DNA from: Brachypterus glaber | Lineage: Eukaryota > Arthropoda > Insecta > Coleoptera > Kateretidae | Assembly (NCBI GenBank): GCA_958510825.1 | Contig: OY294052.1 | Coordinates: 6,779,816 to 6,843,815 of the forward strand | Direction: 5' to 3' | Length of the DNA stretch: 64,000 bases | Shown here: positions 23,103 through 33,588 of the stretch, one piece after another | Layout of the letters: every line of letters begins with the position of its first letter | How positions within the stretch are numbered: position 1 is the stretch's first letter | Notes under the pieces: generated by a model | Told to the model about the DNA's origin: nothing | Database searches by the model: none | What the model saw: the letters and a program-made list of their open reading frames with translations, nothing else | Program-made: the position numbers and the translations under genes

Positions 23103-23245
23103 TTAAAATTTGACGATAATTTTCCAAGCGTATCACAGGGGTTTAGTATATTTTTATAAATAATAAATTTTGATTAAAATAAAATTGTGATATAATCAGT
23201 AAAAATGGAAAAGTGGGTTAAAAAAAATCTAGATTTCATTGATTA

Positions 23246-23496
23246 GGGAGCGTTCAAGTATTACGTAACGCAAAATTTGGCCATTATTGACCCCCCGCAC
23301 GAGGCGTAACATTTTCGATACCCCGGAATCCGTCTCTTTAAGCCTAGATCATTGTTAAAAACGTGATCCAATAAACATTTTATAAGTTTATAATTTTTTA
23401 AGTTTTACGTAACATTTTTACTGACCCCCCCCCTCCTCTGTAACGCGGCGTAACGTTTTCGAGACCTAGCGCGTTACGTAACACTTGAAAGCTCCC
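23246..23496. mobile_element. GGGAACGTTC-type TIR element with TTA duplication
   Basis: Inverted ends GGGAGCGTTCAAGTATTACG and CGTAACACTTGAAAGCTCCC. TTA flanks both sides (23243-23245 and 23497-23499). Three-base TTA/TWA duplication is characteristic of PIF/Harbinger elements, so this is most likely a Harbinger MITE. Internal CTTTAAGCC and ACGTAACATTTTT are specific to this 251 bp copy. Confidence 0.82.
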
Positions 23497-23536
23497 TTAA
23501 TTATAAATTATGTGTTAATTTATTTTAAATGAAAAA

Positions 23537-24818
23537 CGGGATAGGGGTCTTTACCTCGAAAAAATTTACCTTGCAAGCAATTACCTCGAATATTTTTACC
23601 TAGAAAAAAACTACCTCGAACCCCCTTACATCGAAAAATTTTACTACGAAAGCCCATTACCTCGCACGAAAATTACTTAGAAAGAAAATGCCTCGAACCG
23701 ACATTACCTCGCATAAAAATATTCCTCTAAAATACATTTTTAAAAATTGTTAAAAAAAAAACAAACCAAACAAAATTTTTTTTAGAAAAAAAAGGGAAAT
23801 TTAACAGCAATAAACTTAGTTAAAGCAATGATATTTATATACCTATTATACAAAAAGAAAGTATTTGAAATCACAAATAATCAAAAAGCTGTCAATAAAT
23901 CTACAGCATCATTTTTTATATATAAAAAAAATAATTAACTATAAATCGAGTAATAAATGTTTTTCCTTTGCAAGCAATTTCACCATATTTTACAAATTTC
24001 CAAAAAAAACTTGTATTAAAAAAAAATACACAAGATCTTTATAATACTCAAAGTTTTTATACACATACATATAGGTTAATTGATTGATTTTGAAATATTT
24101 ACTAAAACTTAAAGCTAATAATGGAGCTCTCTACAACTAGAATTATGAAACAAAAGACGTCTACCCTATCTCTATCTCATTTGTGCTACACTTTCCAGCC
24201 AACCAAATAAATACTGTATTTGTTTTTCATACAACAAATATATTGGAACAGTATTTATTTGGTTGGCCGGAAAGTGTAGCACTGAGCGCCACGAACGAAC
24301 ATAGCTAATGTGAATCTGTAGAATAAGATAATTCTACTAAAATTTAGGTGGCGCCAGTAATTTCTTTAATAAAAATATTATAGTTACACTTTTCGCCCGG
24401 CCAAGTAAATATTGTATTTGTTCAACAAAGAACAAATACAGAATTTGTTTGGTTGGGTGGAAGTGGGAGTGTATGTATGTCTTCTATCCTTTTTGGGTAG
24501 AACTTTTGTCCCTGTCTAATCTAACGGGAGAAATCGCCATTGCCCGTAAATTAAAATTTAATCAATAAATGGTAAAATATGAACAAAAAAGCTACAATAT
24601 ACAATAATCAAAAGAAACAGATAAAAAATTAAAAAAATCCTCTTTTTGGGTAAAAGCCGTTCGAGGTAAAATCTTTAAAGGTAATGTACTTTCGAGGTAA
24701 TGCCTTCGAGGTAAATTTTTTCGGGTAACGTCTTGTCGAGGTAATGTGCTTTCGAGGTAATTTTTTTCGAGGTATTTGCTTTCGAGGCAAATTTTTTCGA
24801 GGTAAAGACCGGCTCCCG
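23537..24818. mobile_element. Fold-back element with opposed TTACCTCGAA arrays
   Basis: Ends CGGGATAGGGGTCTTTACC and GGTAAAGACCGGCTCCCG are inverted. Inside the left end (23550-23725) lie about eleven units of TTACCTCGAAAAAATT type; inside the right end (24645-24808) lie a similar number inverted, as AATTTTTTCGAGGTAA. The centre is AT-rich and has taken a twin-hairpin MITE (24120-24541); without it the element is about 860 bp. TIRs built from tandem repeats recall Drosophila FB/Galileo fold-back elements (analogy only). No transposase frame. Confidence 0.75.
24120..24541 (-). mobile_element. Twin-hairpin MITE, copy 3 (inside the fold-back element)
   Basis: AATGGAGCTCTCTACAAC to GAGAAATCGCCATT. 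The main hairpin near 24195-24275 carries an 8-base insertion (ATTGGAAC) absent from other copies. Inserted in the centre of the TTACCTCGAA element, so younger than it. Confidence 0.88.
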
Positions 24819-25114
24819 AAAAAAGTAAGGAAATACCTACGTCATTCCATATATGAGTGAACACCAACACCCTAAGCTTTTATCTGTAGGTAACCCAACC
24901 CCAAGCTATTTAAACAACTTATCTTTGAATATAAATAAAAAACACCAACCTGTTCAATAAAGCTTATAAAAAACTGCCACGTGTTCTCCCCTATGTAACC
25001 TATTTTTTTACCCATTTAAATCAACAAGGCCGTATAGTGTCGATATACCGGAACTACAAGGTCCCTTTTTTATTTAAAACCCTTCTCTTTAATTCACTCG
25101 TATATAAACAGTAC

Positions 25115-25515
25115 TCGGCGAATTTCCAGTAATCGCATAGGCGCCGCGTCGACTCTAGCGTAGACGCGAGGTTTTAAATATTTACATTTTTATTTCTTTT
25201 TATCTTGATTTTTTTAATGATTCCATTTAAACGAGTAAAGTGGGAAAAAAAGTTATCGATAAATAAAAATTAAAAACTTTCGTATTCTTAAAAGATAAAA
25301 ATCGAATCTCGGTTTCTTCTTTGAAAAACACCGATATATGTACACATATGTATAGTTAATATATATAGTCAATATTGTTGAATTAGTCGTCAGATGTTTC
25401 GATTTAGTGACCTTTATAAAAATTTCCCTCATAATTCGGCAAAATTATTCCGTAAGCCTATGTTTCTGTGTTTATTTTCAACGATGATGAGTCATAGTTG
25501 AGTTTACGCCGACTA
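25115..25515 (+). repeat. Dispersed repeat with GCGCCGCGTCGA block, copy 2
   Basis: Same blocks as 19396-19690 in the same orientation, with about 100 extra bases after GAGGTTTTAAATATTTAC. It differs from copy 1 by scattered substitutions. Confidence 0.72.
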
Positions 25516-25556
25516 CTGTAGATAAATACACGGCGTTTGAAGTCTTATGTCACATA

Positions 25557-25980
25557 TTAAAGGAGATTATTCTACATCAAAAAACATGAAAAAACAATAT
25601 AGGAACTAGGGCATTAGCGAAGAAGATTTTGTGGGGGGGAGAAGGTAAAAAATTACAACTTTTTTTAGCCTAAAAATAAAACTTTTTTCCTTCACAAAAA
25701 AGTTAATGACTAAAAAAAACAAAAACCTCCAAAAAAGCTTTGTCCGCGATTTTACCCCTAACCATAAGGCCAAAATACATAAAAATGGTACTCTGGTTGT
25801 AATACTGTAGGATTAACCGTTTTCGAGAAAAATTCATCTAAAGATGCAATTTCACGTTTCGAGAACTAAAAAGTCCAAATGTTGAAAACCAAAATATCAT
25901 AAATTTTTAAAGGTTTCATAAATAAATTTTGGAATGATAAAATTATTGGTTCAGTTTTCATATAAAAATATCTGCACAAA
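25557..25980 (+). repeat. Solo arm of the TTCTACATC palindrome family
   Basis: Begins AAAGGAGATTATTCTACATC and continues with GTTGTAATACTGTAGGA, CCGTTTTCGAGAAAAATTCA, TTTCACGTTTCGAG and AAAATGTTGAAAACC-like text shared with 48805-49490. The family is fully palindromic at 51029. Confidence 0.5.
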
Positions 25981-27099
25981 AAAAAAAACAAATAAAAACC
26001 ATATAAAATTCTAAGAAACACATATCATGTGGCGAAAAAAAATAAAAATACCGATATCTCAATCTTTATAAGAGCTTAAACCGTAACAAAACCGAAATAT
26101 CTAACCTAATCTTGTCACATCTCTATTGCCTATTAAATCAAATCAAAAAACATCAATTTAAAATTTGATATCCATCTGCGCAAAAAATCAGGGGGATGTC
26201 GACCCTCTTTTTAAAATAAAGAAGTAGGTAAGTCGCGTGCCTGTTTTTTAGCAGGTTACAAATTTTATATTTCCGGTTTTAAAAATTAATATAAGAGGGT
26301 TGGTTACCTTGCAAAAAACTCCCCTATTTAACATAAAAAAATGCTTTATAAAAAAGATTCAATTAGGTTGTTTTTTATGGATACTTTTTACAGGTGATTA
26401 TTAAAAGATGATTATACGTTGTTGGGTTTTAATTTATAACTCAATAGGAACCAAATAGTTGTTTTTTTGCATTTAATTATAGGATTAAATTATTGGTATT
26501 TTTTTCCCAGGGGTGAGGACCTTTTTAGTCAGCAAAATTTTTGCCAGGGGGTAGGTTTATTTTCAAAGGTAGGTAAGAACTTTTTTAAGTTTTCACAAGC
26601 TTTTTTTTTCAGGCTATTTTAGTAAATTTAGTTTTATTAGTTTATTAGGTGCAAAACAATATTAAACTATGCCCACTTTAGAGGGCTATTTTAAATAAAT
26701 AGCCTATTTATAGGTATATTGTAGCTTTGTAGCTACCTTTAAAATTCGATTCGATTTCTGTTAAAGATTTTAGCGCCTATACATCCAAGAAAACCGTTGG
26801 TATCCCATAATTTTATAGCCTTTTGCACATTAACAAAAGAATATTAAACAGTAGCCGTTTGTGACCATTATTATATACTTAGCAAAAAATATTTACCTTA
26901 GAATATAAAAATATGTCTATTTTCATTAAAAAAAAATTAGCACGGTTTAAATATTAATAATTAATATTAATTGCAATCACTGAAACAAAAAGATCTGGTT
27001 AAGGCAACTAGATAATTAGCTTTGATTGAATACTGGATAAAATAACATCGAAAATAACTATAGTTAATTTAACTAATTTAAGCAGGGAACAACTGTTTT
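25981..27099. other. Spacer
   Basis: Includes 26505-26600, a T-rich stretch with GGACCTTTTTAGTCAGCAAA of the dispersed AGTCATTAACTTTTT type. Nothing else recognised. Confidence 0.45.
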
Positions 27100-27230
27100 G
27101 GGAACGTTCAAGTATGACGTAACGCTCCTAGGGGGGGGGGTCATTTTGGAGTGTTACGCCCGTGTTAATGGTATAGGAAAATAGCGTTACAGGGGGGGTG
27201 GGGGTCCAAAATAATACTTGAATGTTTCCC
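27100..27230. mobile_element. GGGAACGTTC-type TIR element
   Basis: GGGAACGTTCAAGTATGACG at left and AATACTTGAATGTTTCCC at right. The core keeps GGAGTGTTACGCCCGTGTTA and GTATAGGAAAATAGCGTTAC. Right subterminal ACGTAA is deleted. No duplication at the edges. Confidence 0.78.
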
Positions 27231-28040
27231 AAGGCTAGAGGAGAAGTGGGTTAATTTTAGAGAGCACAATATTATAATATGAGATCCTATGAAAGGATTT
27301 CAAAGAAAATTTCTTGCCATTACTCCTTTCACATATGTGCTCTTGTCCAGTGAAAGGAATTTTCCACAGGCATAGAAAATTCATACTAATCCGATGATGT
27401 ACTTCAAATTAGCAAGCTAACTATAGTCGCTGAACAGTACTGTTCAGTTTACGTAATTCCAGAAAAAGACTTTATAAAGTTATTAATCAATTAATAAAAT
27501 TAATCAATATCTAGAATTTAAAACTTTAGTGGTAGAAAACAATATGTGGCGCCACCTATAGCCTCAGAATTAAATTGACATCCCAGAGACGTATAATTTT
27601 GATGACGTCAAGATTTGACCATAAACTGACGACGTCTGGTCATGTCAGAGCGTTTTTTATTAAAACGTACTATAGTACGTAGTAGTAGTAGTATTATAAG
27701 ATCCTGTGAAAATAATCTAAGTCCAAACGAGAAAATATCTATCTACCGAAAATATATCCTTGTGATGTATTATCTCACCACAAAATATGCGAAATTACTA
27801 CTCAAATGACAAACATGTTAGGTTATTAATGATAACTTATCATAAACCGCAAATTGACCGCATTTAACCCTTTCGAGACTAACGTTACGCATATGTACTA
27901 GCAATTAACAATTGACAAATGATACATGGTTGTACTCAGAATTTAATGCTGAATCAAAAAATATAAAAATATACAGGGCTTTCAATTTAAAAATCAAAAG
28001 TTGAGGTCACTTCCGGTAAAACCGGCACTTCCGGTAAAAC
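27231..28040. other. Spacer
   Basis: Unique sequence. A short ACGTAGTAGTAGTAG tract lies near 27676. No gene recognised. Confidence 0.45.
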
Positions 28041-28043
28041 TGG

Positions 28044-28200
28044 AATGCATTGTGCATTATCATTATCTGCATTATCTGTAAATTACGTACATTATTTGCA
28101 GTACTGTGCATTACTCTGCTTTATTCTGCATTAGGTACTTGCATTACTCTGCATTATTGTGCATTATTCTGCATTATCTGCATTATTATGTATTATTTTT
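28044..28200. repeat. CTGCATTA short tandem array
   Basis: Repeated CTGCATTA, GTGCATTA and TTGCATTA units over about 155 bases, irregularly spaced at 8-12 bases. The two open frames crossing it are by-products of the repeat. Confidence 0.75.
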
Positions 28201-28209
28201 CATTAGTTT

Positions 28210-28350
28210 TGGTAAAAACCGTCAGGGACAAAGCTTTTTTTTTAGTCATCAAAAATTTTGGCGACAAATCTTTTTCTGGAGGCGAGGACCTTTTTTTTTA
28301 GTCATCAAACAAAAATTTTGTAGGGGAAAAACTTTTTTTTGTCTGCAAGA
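28210..28350. repeat. AGTCATCAAAAATTTT / CTTTTTTTT tandem copies
   Basis: Three ~55 base units with AGGGACAAAGCTTTTTTTT and TTTTTAGTCATCAAA, related on the opposite strand to the arrays at 54396-54640 and on the same strand to 34430-34620. Confidence 0.6.
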
Positions 28351-28672
28351 ATATGTACATTATTCTGAATTAAAATTTAAAAACATCATGCAGTCGTGCA
28401 TTTTTCATGCATTTTCTGCAGTAGGTGTACAAAAATTTCCCAGTGATAGACCCCTCGTAAACATACTGTCTACAGTAGGTCATAAGTTCCCTAGAACCCG
28501 TTGTGTGCGAAGATTTTGTACTTGTTTTTATGTTTACTGAGCTGTTTTATGTATTCTTTAATAATTTTGCAAGAATGCACCTTTCTGTTGCACTGTGAAA
28601 AAATCCAAATATAATAGTTTTAGGAAATGTTTATTTTTGGGTTGGTACTGAAGACACAAATTTATGTTGTCT

Positions 28673-28819
28673 AAGGGCACATCCACAGGCTCGCATAACA
28701 AGCATAGTACATAAGTATGCGATGTCGTGATTGGCTTGATGTGCCGTCATGTATCTTGTAAGCTAATCACGGTATCGCATTCTTATGTATTATGTTATGC
28801 GAGCCTCTAGGTGTGCCTT
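28673..28819. mobile_element. 147 bp palindrome MITE, copy 2
   Basis: AAGGGCACATCCACAGGCTC to AGGTGTGCCTT. Same arms as 10893 (AGTACATAAGTATGCGAT, CGTGATTGGCTTG). Its right end touches the next copy with TTAA at the junction. Confidence 0.85.
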
Positions 28820-28967
28820 AAGGCCTATCTAGAAGCTTGCATAAGAACATAAAACATAAGAATGCGATGCCGTGATTGGCTTACAAGATACATGGCGGCT
28901 TACCAAACCAATCACGGCATCGCATTCTTATATATTACGTTCTTATGCGAGCCTGTGGATATGCCTT
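28820..28967. mobile_element. 147 bp palindrome MITE, copy 3
   Basis: AAGGCCTATCTAGAAGCTTG to GTGGATATGCCTTT; arms CATAAGAATGCGATGCCGTG and complement. It directly abuts copy 2, forming a double cruciform-prone block of ~295 bases. Confidence 0.85.
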
Positions 28968-29542
28968 TAACCAAAGACAAAATAAACAAATAGATTGATT
29001 TTTGACCGTCTGCGCATACTTCTGCGTCCCGACTAAATGCGTCCTCCATTTTGATTCCAATTGTCCAACATAAAGTAAAAAAATATATATATTTTTTATG
29101 TTGGTAACACTGTGTTGCGTTAGATAGAAATATTTTCTTTGTTAGAGATGTGTCTTTTCATTTCACTTCAGTAGTCAGTAAGTTTCTTTTTGTCGTTGTT
29201 TTGTTGCAACAGTTTGTTGTATATGTAAAAACTAAATCAATATGTTATACTACACAGATATTTATTTATTTTTACCAGTAATTTAAATATAAAAATATAA
29301 TTCTACGCACACACCTCTAACATATTCGTGCAACAGGTTAACATAACCTAATTTATGTATGTTTTGAGTTTGTTTTCGAGATTTTTCTGTTATTTTTTCT
29401 ACGCATTTGGTGTTTTGTGTTAGAAGGGTGAACATTTTATTTTATTATAGACTGAATAATAGCATTTTTGAACTTTTAAAATCTTTCTGTGTTTTTTGTA
29501 TATTTTATAGTGCTTTTCCAAAGAACGAGTAAAGTCTTTGCA

Positions 29543-29616
29543 ATGACGTGTTTTATAAAAAGTTGTAGAAACAAAAAACGACTGCTACCTGCAGACAGCA
29601 GTATCATATTTTTTAG
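29543..29616 (+). CDS. Possible first coding exon of a THAP-domain protein
   Basis: ATG at 29543 opens 24 complete codons reading MTCFIKSCRNKKRLLPADSS then IIFF, ending AG|GTAAGT, a consensus splice donor (29617). Cys3-x4-Cys8 with Arg-Asn and a following I-F-F-like strand is the start of the THAP zinc-binding fold (C2CH), used by THAP proteins and P-element-type transposases. Many THAP genes place their first intron at this point. No second exon with the WxxA or C-x2-H part was found in the window. Short words around it (CATTTTGATTCC near 29052; CATCAAAATGGGG near 29737) are inverted, so it may sit in a decayed transposon. Moderate to low confidence. Confidence 0.4.
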
Positions 29617-30359
29617 GTAAGTTTGATTTTTTTTAATATAACATTAGAAAACATTAAAAAGTAAGGTTATGTCGTTTATTTATTTACATTTTACCCAATA
29701 ATTTAAATTTCCCGGCTGATTTCTGACGTTACTTCCCATCAAAATGGGGGACTCGTAAATTTGTATATAACCTTGAGATGACAGCTCATCTATGTTCTTT
29801 GTCTATGCCTTTGACGTACTGTACTGGTAAAATTGTTACTGCCAACCAGAAAAAAAAACGGTTACAATTTCGAAAAGCATTTCTATTATTGTAACTTTTC
29901 TCATATCGAATAATAAACTAAATTCATCCAGCAAAATGGTCGTTATAAACATATTTAAGCATCCCACGCATACTTACAATCGTAACAAAAGAGATTTACA
30001 ATTGTAAATTATTTCGCAGTTGTCCAATGGCTAGTAATCCAAAACTGACCCGAAAAATCGAAGGGGGAAGAACAATTAAAGGCCATTAAATTGACTCTTA
30101 AGCTGAGGATTACGCGCGTTTCTTTAAATCTATGGCATTGGTCAAATTTTGTTTTTCGGTTTGATGATAAATGTAATGGGAAATAATAGAAACTATGGAC
30201 ATGCATGTCCACCCTAACGTAACCCTGGTCCATTGTCACTTCACACGATTTCTATTGTGTTTTGCCGGACCTTTCACCTACTCCCCCTCAATCTGGAAAT
30301 TGTCTTATTTTAAGACCTAATTTAATTTTTCTACTTACTCCAGAAAACAACATTGTTTG
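29617..30359. other. Spacer after the THAP-like exon
   Basis: If the exon is real this would begin its first intron. No acceptor with a plausible continuing frame was found. The minus-strand frame at 30009-30239 has no known motif. Confidence 0.4.
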
Positions 30360-30665
30360 AAATGAAATGAAAACATTTAGAAGGATGCTCCGAAAAACAT
30401 TTTTCAAACACTATGAAATAGTACCTATATTACGCAACGAGTACGCGAACCTAGTTTTCAGTGCACGAGAGTTCTTATTTTTTACAAGGCGACCTAATAA
30501 CCAAACCAAACATCCAAAAAATGCAAAAATTGTCTTAAAATTAATTTTATTAGTTTGACGTTTTGTGTTTGACTTTCACTTGTTTTAGACAGCAGATGAT
30601 TGTCACTTTTACTGCTGTCATGGCAACTGGTGGAAAATAAGCACTTACTACTAACTAGGTTGTAG
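30360..30665 (+). repeat. Dispersed repeat, related to 44050-44320
   Basis: Shares TATTACGCNNCGAGTACNCG, GAACCTNGTTTT, CGACCTAA, GTGCAAAAATNNT, TTAAAATTAATTT and the close CTACTAACTAGGTNGTAGG with 44050-44320. Contains no protein-like frame. Confidence 0.6.
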
Positions 30666-30819
30666 GAAAAGTCAGTAATTGCTTTCCCATTTTGAAAATT
30701 TTCAAAATTTCAGAAAGCCTTGTATTCGTCCAAAAATTTTCAAAAATTTTTTTCGCGTATTTTTGCGTTTTATGACGTTTTATGTCGATATAAATCAATT
30801 TCAAGCAAAAAAAAAATTG

Positions 30820-31020
30820 TCGCTCGGTCGATCGGTCGGTCGGTCGGTCGGTCGATCGGTCTGTCCGGGAAATCTTGTGGGCACGATAACTTAAGAACGC
30901 TTTAAGTTAGAGACTTGAAATTTGGCATACAGGTATGTTACTTAAAGTTCTCGCTCGGGACTGTTTTGGTGAACATTGGGGTGCGGCAAGGGGGGCAAAT
31001 GGGCAAAAATACATTTTTTT
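30820..31020 (+). repeat. (GGTC)n tract followed by the recurrent module
   Basis: GGTCGATCGGTCGGTCGGTC-type tract at 30827-30866, then GATAACTTAAGAACGC and GAGACTTGAAATTTGG (module at 30883-30930), then G-rich GGGGTGCGGCAAGGGGGG. Same order as 14870-15010. Confidence 0.7.
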
Positions 31021-31033
31021 TAGAATGGGTGGG

Positions 31034-31310
31034 GGGTAGTTTTCGTGAAAACTGGTTTATTGGGGTTTTTGAGGTTGCTGAAAGTGAATCTGATAATAAA
31101 AATATTCTAAATCCACCCCCTGAGGGGTAAGGGGTAGTTTTCGTGAAAATTGATATATTGGGGTTTTTGAGGTTCTTGAATCTGATTATAACAAAATTCT
31201 AACTTCATCCCCAAAGGGGCAGAGGGTAGTTCTCGTGAAAATTGGTATACTAAGGTTTTCATGGTTGCTGAAGTGAGTCTGATAATAAAACAATCCATTT
31301 TACGCGCGGA
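31034..31310 (+). repeat. Three tandem ~94 bp units
   Basis: Units start at about 31034, 31131 and 31224 with GGGTAGTTTTCGTGAAAA; each continues ATTGGGGTTTTTGAGGTT, CTGATAATAAAA and ATCCNCCCC. Divergent copies. They follow the module-bearing tract without a gap, so probably belong to one longer element. Confidence 0.8.
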
Positions 31311-31959
31311 GGTGAAAAATGGGAAAGCTCTTTTACTGGGGAGTGTATTTTTTCATTGATGTATAAGAGACTGAATTTTTTTAAAGTATTGACATTTATC
31401 CATAGTAAACAATCTTTTTACTGGATATCCAATATTGCATAGTAATGTTTACTAAAAAATTACCTAAGGATAACTTAAATTTTGTTAAAAATTTTGAAGT
31501 TGCTTTTAAAAGGTCTAAAATAAATTATGCGTGTTACGATCTGCATAAAATGTGTACCATATTTCTAGGAAACGACAAAAAAGCAACTTTACTTTTTCCT
31601 TTGCTCTTCTTCTCAGACTCTGGGACTCATATGCTTTGAGCTATGAGGCATAGCTATTGGAAAGGTCTCATTTAAACCGACTTAAAAAATCGGTTATACC
31701 TTCCAAACTATAACCACCATACAGGTTCCTTTTTTGGTGGGAGTACCTAAACATATTATTTTTAGTAAAATACTTCCGTTTTAAACATAAATCATTGTGG
31801 TTTCAGAATAAAATGTCGCTGGTAAATGAGTTTTTATATTGTTTGTCCACCCTCACGATTTGACAAAAATCTGTCGCTTTTTAAATTGAAGATAAGTACC
31901 CCATGAAGTTTAATGTGTCTATTATCTACTTTTAAAATTGTTTTTGGCCTGCCAAATAC
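31311..31959. other. Spacer
   Basis: No recognised feature. Confidence 0.45.
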
Positions 31960-32114
31960 ATATGGTCGGTCTAAAACCAAAGTGAACTAAGCGCCAATTT
32001 TTTTTTACTATTGGTAGTCCATGGTGCAGATTTACATATCCTACGGTTTGCAATAAAAACCAAAATTATTGAAAAATTGGCGCTTAGTTCACTTTGTCTT
32101 TAGACCGACCATAT
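31960..32114. mobile_element. 155 bp palindromic MITE
   Basis: Left TATGGTCGGTCTAAAACCAA then AGTGAACTAAGCGCCAATTT; right AAATTGGCGCTTAGTTCACT then TTAGACCGACCATA. Inverted arms ~45 bases with few mismatches around an AT-rich centre. TA flanks TGGTCGG on both sides. Confidence 0.85.
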
Positions 32115-32440
32115 ATGGTTCGTTTTTCGATTTTTTTTAAACCATGGTCAGTGGCAGTCCTAACCAGCATAGTGGCTTTAAGGCAAGTTTGGTGAAATTT
32201 GACTGGGAGCCACTGCTATTTGCTTTATTTTGGCTATTATGATTCCTCGATTTTCCATGTTGCCCTCACTCGAACGTCCGTCTGTCTGCATTCCGTCCGT
32301 CCGTCTGTCACTCTGTCTGTCCGCAGAAATTGAATGGAATTCAGGGGGAAGGGGGGAAAAGCTTCTCCGGGGCCTTGGTTCGAGTGGGGCCATCAATAGT
32401 GTCTTCTAGTTATAATAAACAGTGTATAATTTATTTATAC

Positions 32441-32660
32441 ACACAGAAAAATGTTGTCTTAAATCAAGAACATGGTCTTTTTTTTATAACGAAGAGAATG
32501 TATTCTTCTTTTATGCATATAATATTCTTATCCTTTTATATTTGAGAATATATTCTCCTCATCCATGTTTAAAGCACAATTTTGCTTTAAAGGAGAACAT
32601 ATTCTCTTCATTATATCCAAATCACACATTCTTGGTGTAAGACAATGTTTTTGTCTGTGT
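32441..32660. mobile_element. TIR element with GAGAATATATTCTC words, copy 1
   Basis: Left ACACAGAAAAATGTTGTCTT then AAATCAAGAA; right TTCTTGGTGTAAGACAATG then TTTTTGTCTGTGT: inverted. The body has repeated GAGAATGTATTCTTC, GAGAATATATTCTCC and GAGAACATATTCTC, each self-complementary, plus CTTTAAAG. Inside unit 1 of the tandem duplication. Confidence 0.75.
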
Positions 32661-33074
32661 ACTTTTTCCAGAACGATAAGGGTGCGACAATAAGCAAAAA
32701 TGCAGGGCTTTTTCAAGTGAACCAGACCTTCATATTCGTGAAAATTTTCGCCTGCTAGGGCTTTCTTTTATTTTTTATATAAAATTATAAAATTAAGCGT
32801 ATTATTTTTAAAAAGTTTCGCCGGGGCCCCAGCTAGATCGGTCTGGCCCTGATTATATTGTAGGATTTCGTTACAAATACCGACGAATGGGTTAAAATTT
32901 ATTTTTTAAACTATTAACAGACAAATAAGATGAATCTGTCAGTCTGTCTGTCGGCAGAAATGGAATCGAATTCAGGGGGAAGGGGGAAAAGCTTCTCCGG
33001 GGCCCAGGTTCGAGTGGGGCCTGGGGTCACTAGTGTCTTTTAGTTATAATAAACAGTGTATAATTTATTTATAC

Positions 33075-33316
33075 ACACAGAAAAATGTTGTCTTAAATCA
33101 AGAACATGGTCTTTTTTTTATAACGAAGAGAATGTATTCTTCTTTTATGCATATAATATTCTTATCCTTTTATATTTGAGAATATATTCTCCTTTCAAGC
33201 ATACCATATTCTTATCGTTTCAATTTAAAGCATAATTTTACTTTAAAGGAGAATATATTCTCTTCGTTATATCCAAATCAAACATTCTTGATGTAAAACA
33301 ATATTTTTGTCTGTGT
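33075..33316. mobile_element. TIR element with GAGAATATATTCTC words, copy 2
   Basis: Copy inside unit 2. Same ends (ACACAGAAAAATGTTGTC and ATATTTTTGTCTGTGT). About 22 bases longer than copy 1: the extra part repeats ATACCATATTCTTATCGTTT, so the word array changed after duplication. Confidence 0.75.
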
Positions 33317-33588
33317 ACTTCTCCCAGAAAGATAAGGGTGCAACAATAAGCAAAAATGCAGGCTTTTTCAAGTGAACCATAGCCCTTGATATTCGTAAAA
33401 ATTTTCGCCCGCCAGGGCTTTCTTTTATTTTTTTATATAAAATTATAAAATTAAATTCTAAAAAGTTTCCCCGGGGCCTTAGCTGGCTTGGTCTGGCCCT
33501 GATAATATTGTAGAATTTCGTTACAAATACCGACGAATGGGTTAAAATTTATTTTTTAAACTATTAACAGACAAATAAGATGAATCTA

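Larger units (their letters stand above)
32277..33588 (+). repeat. Direct tandem duplication, ~640 bp units
   Basis: Unit 1 (about 32277-32938) and unit 2 (32939-33588) share CAGGGGGAAGGGG, AAAGCTTCTCCGGGGCC, GGTTCGAGTGGGGCC, the inserted word element, AATTTTCGCCTGC, TAAAATTTATTTTTTAAACT and AGACAAATAAGATGAATCT in order with few differences. Unit 2 has a small insertion (CAAGCATACCATATTCTTATC region) and several short indels. Both units start with CTGTCTGTC-rich text, which may have mediated the duplication. Confidence 0.9.

Noticed and set aside
24592..24870. Minus-strand frame with repeated LESTLPR-like units
   Set aside because: It is the translation of the TTACCTCGAA array, not a repeat protein.
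28050..28540. Frames rich in Ile/Cys/His
   Set aside because: By-products of the CTGCATTA tandem array.
31034..31310. CRISPR-like direct repeats
   Set aside because: Whole ~94 bp units are repeated without unique spacers, and the DNA is eukaryotic.
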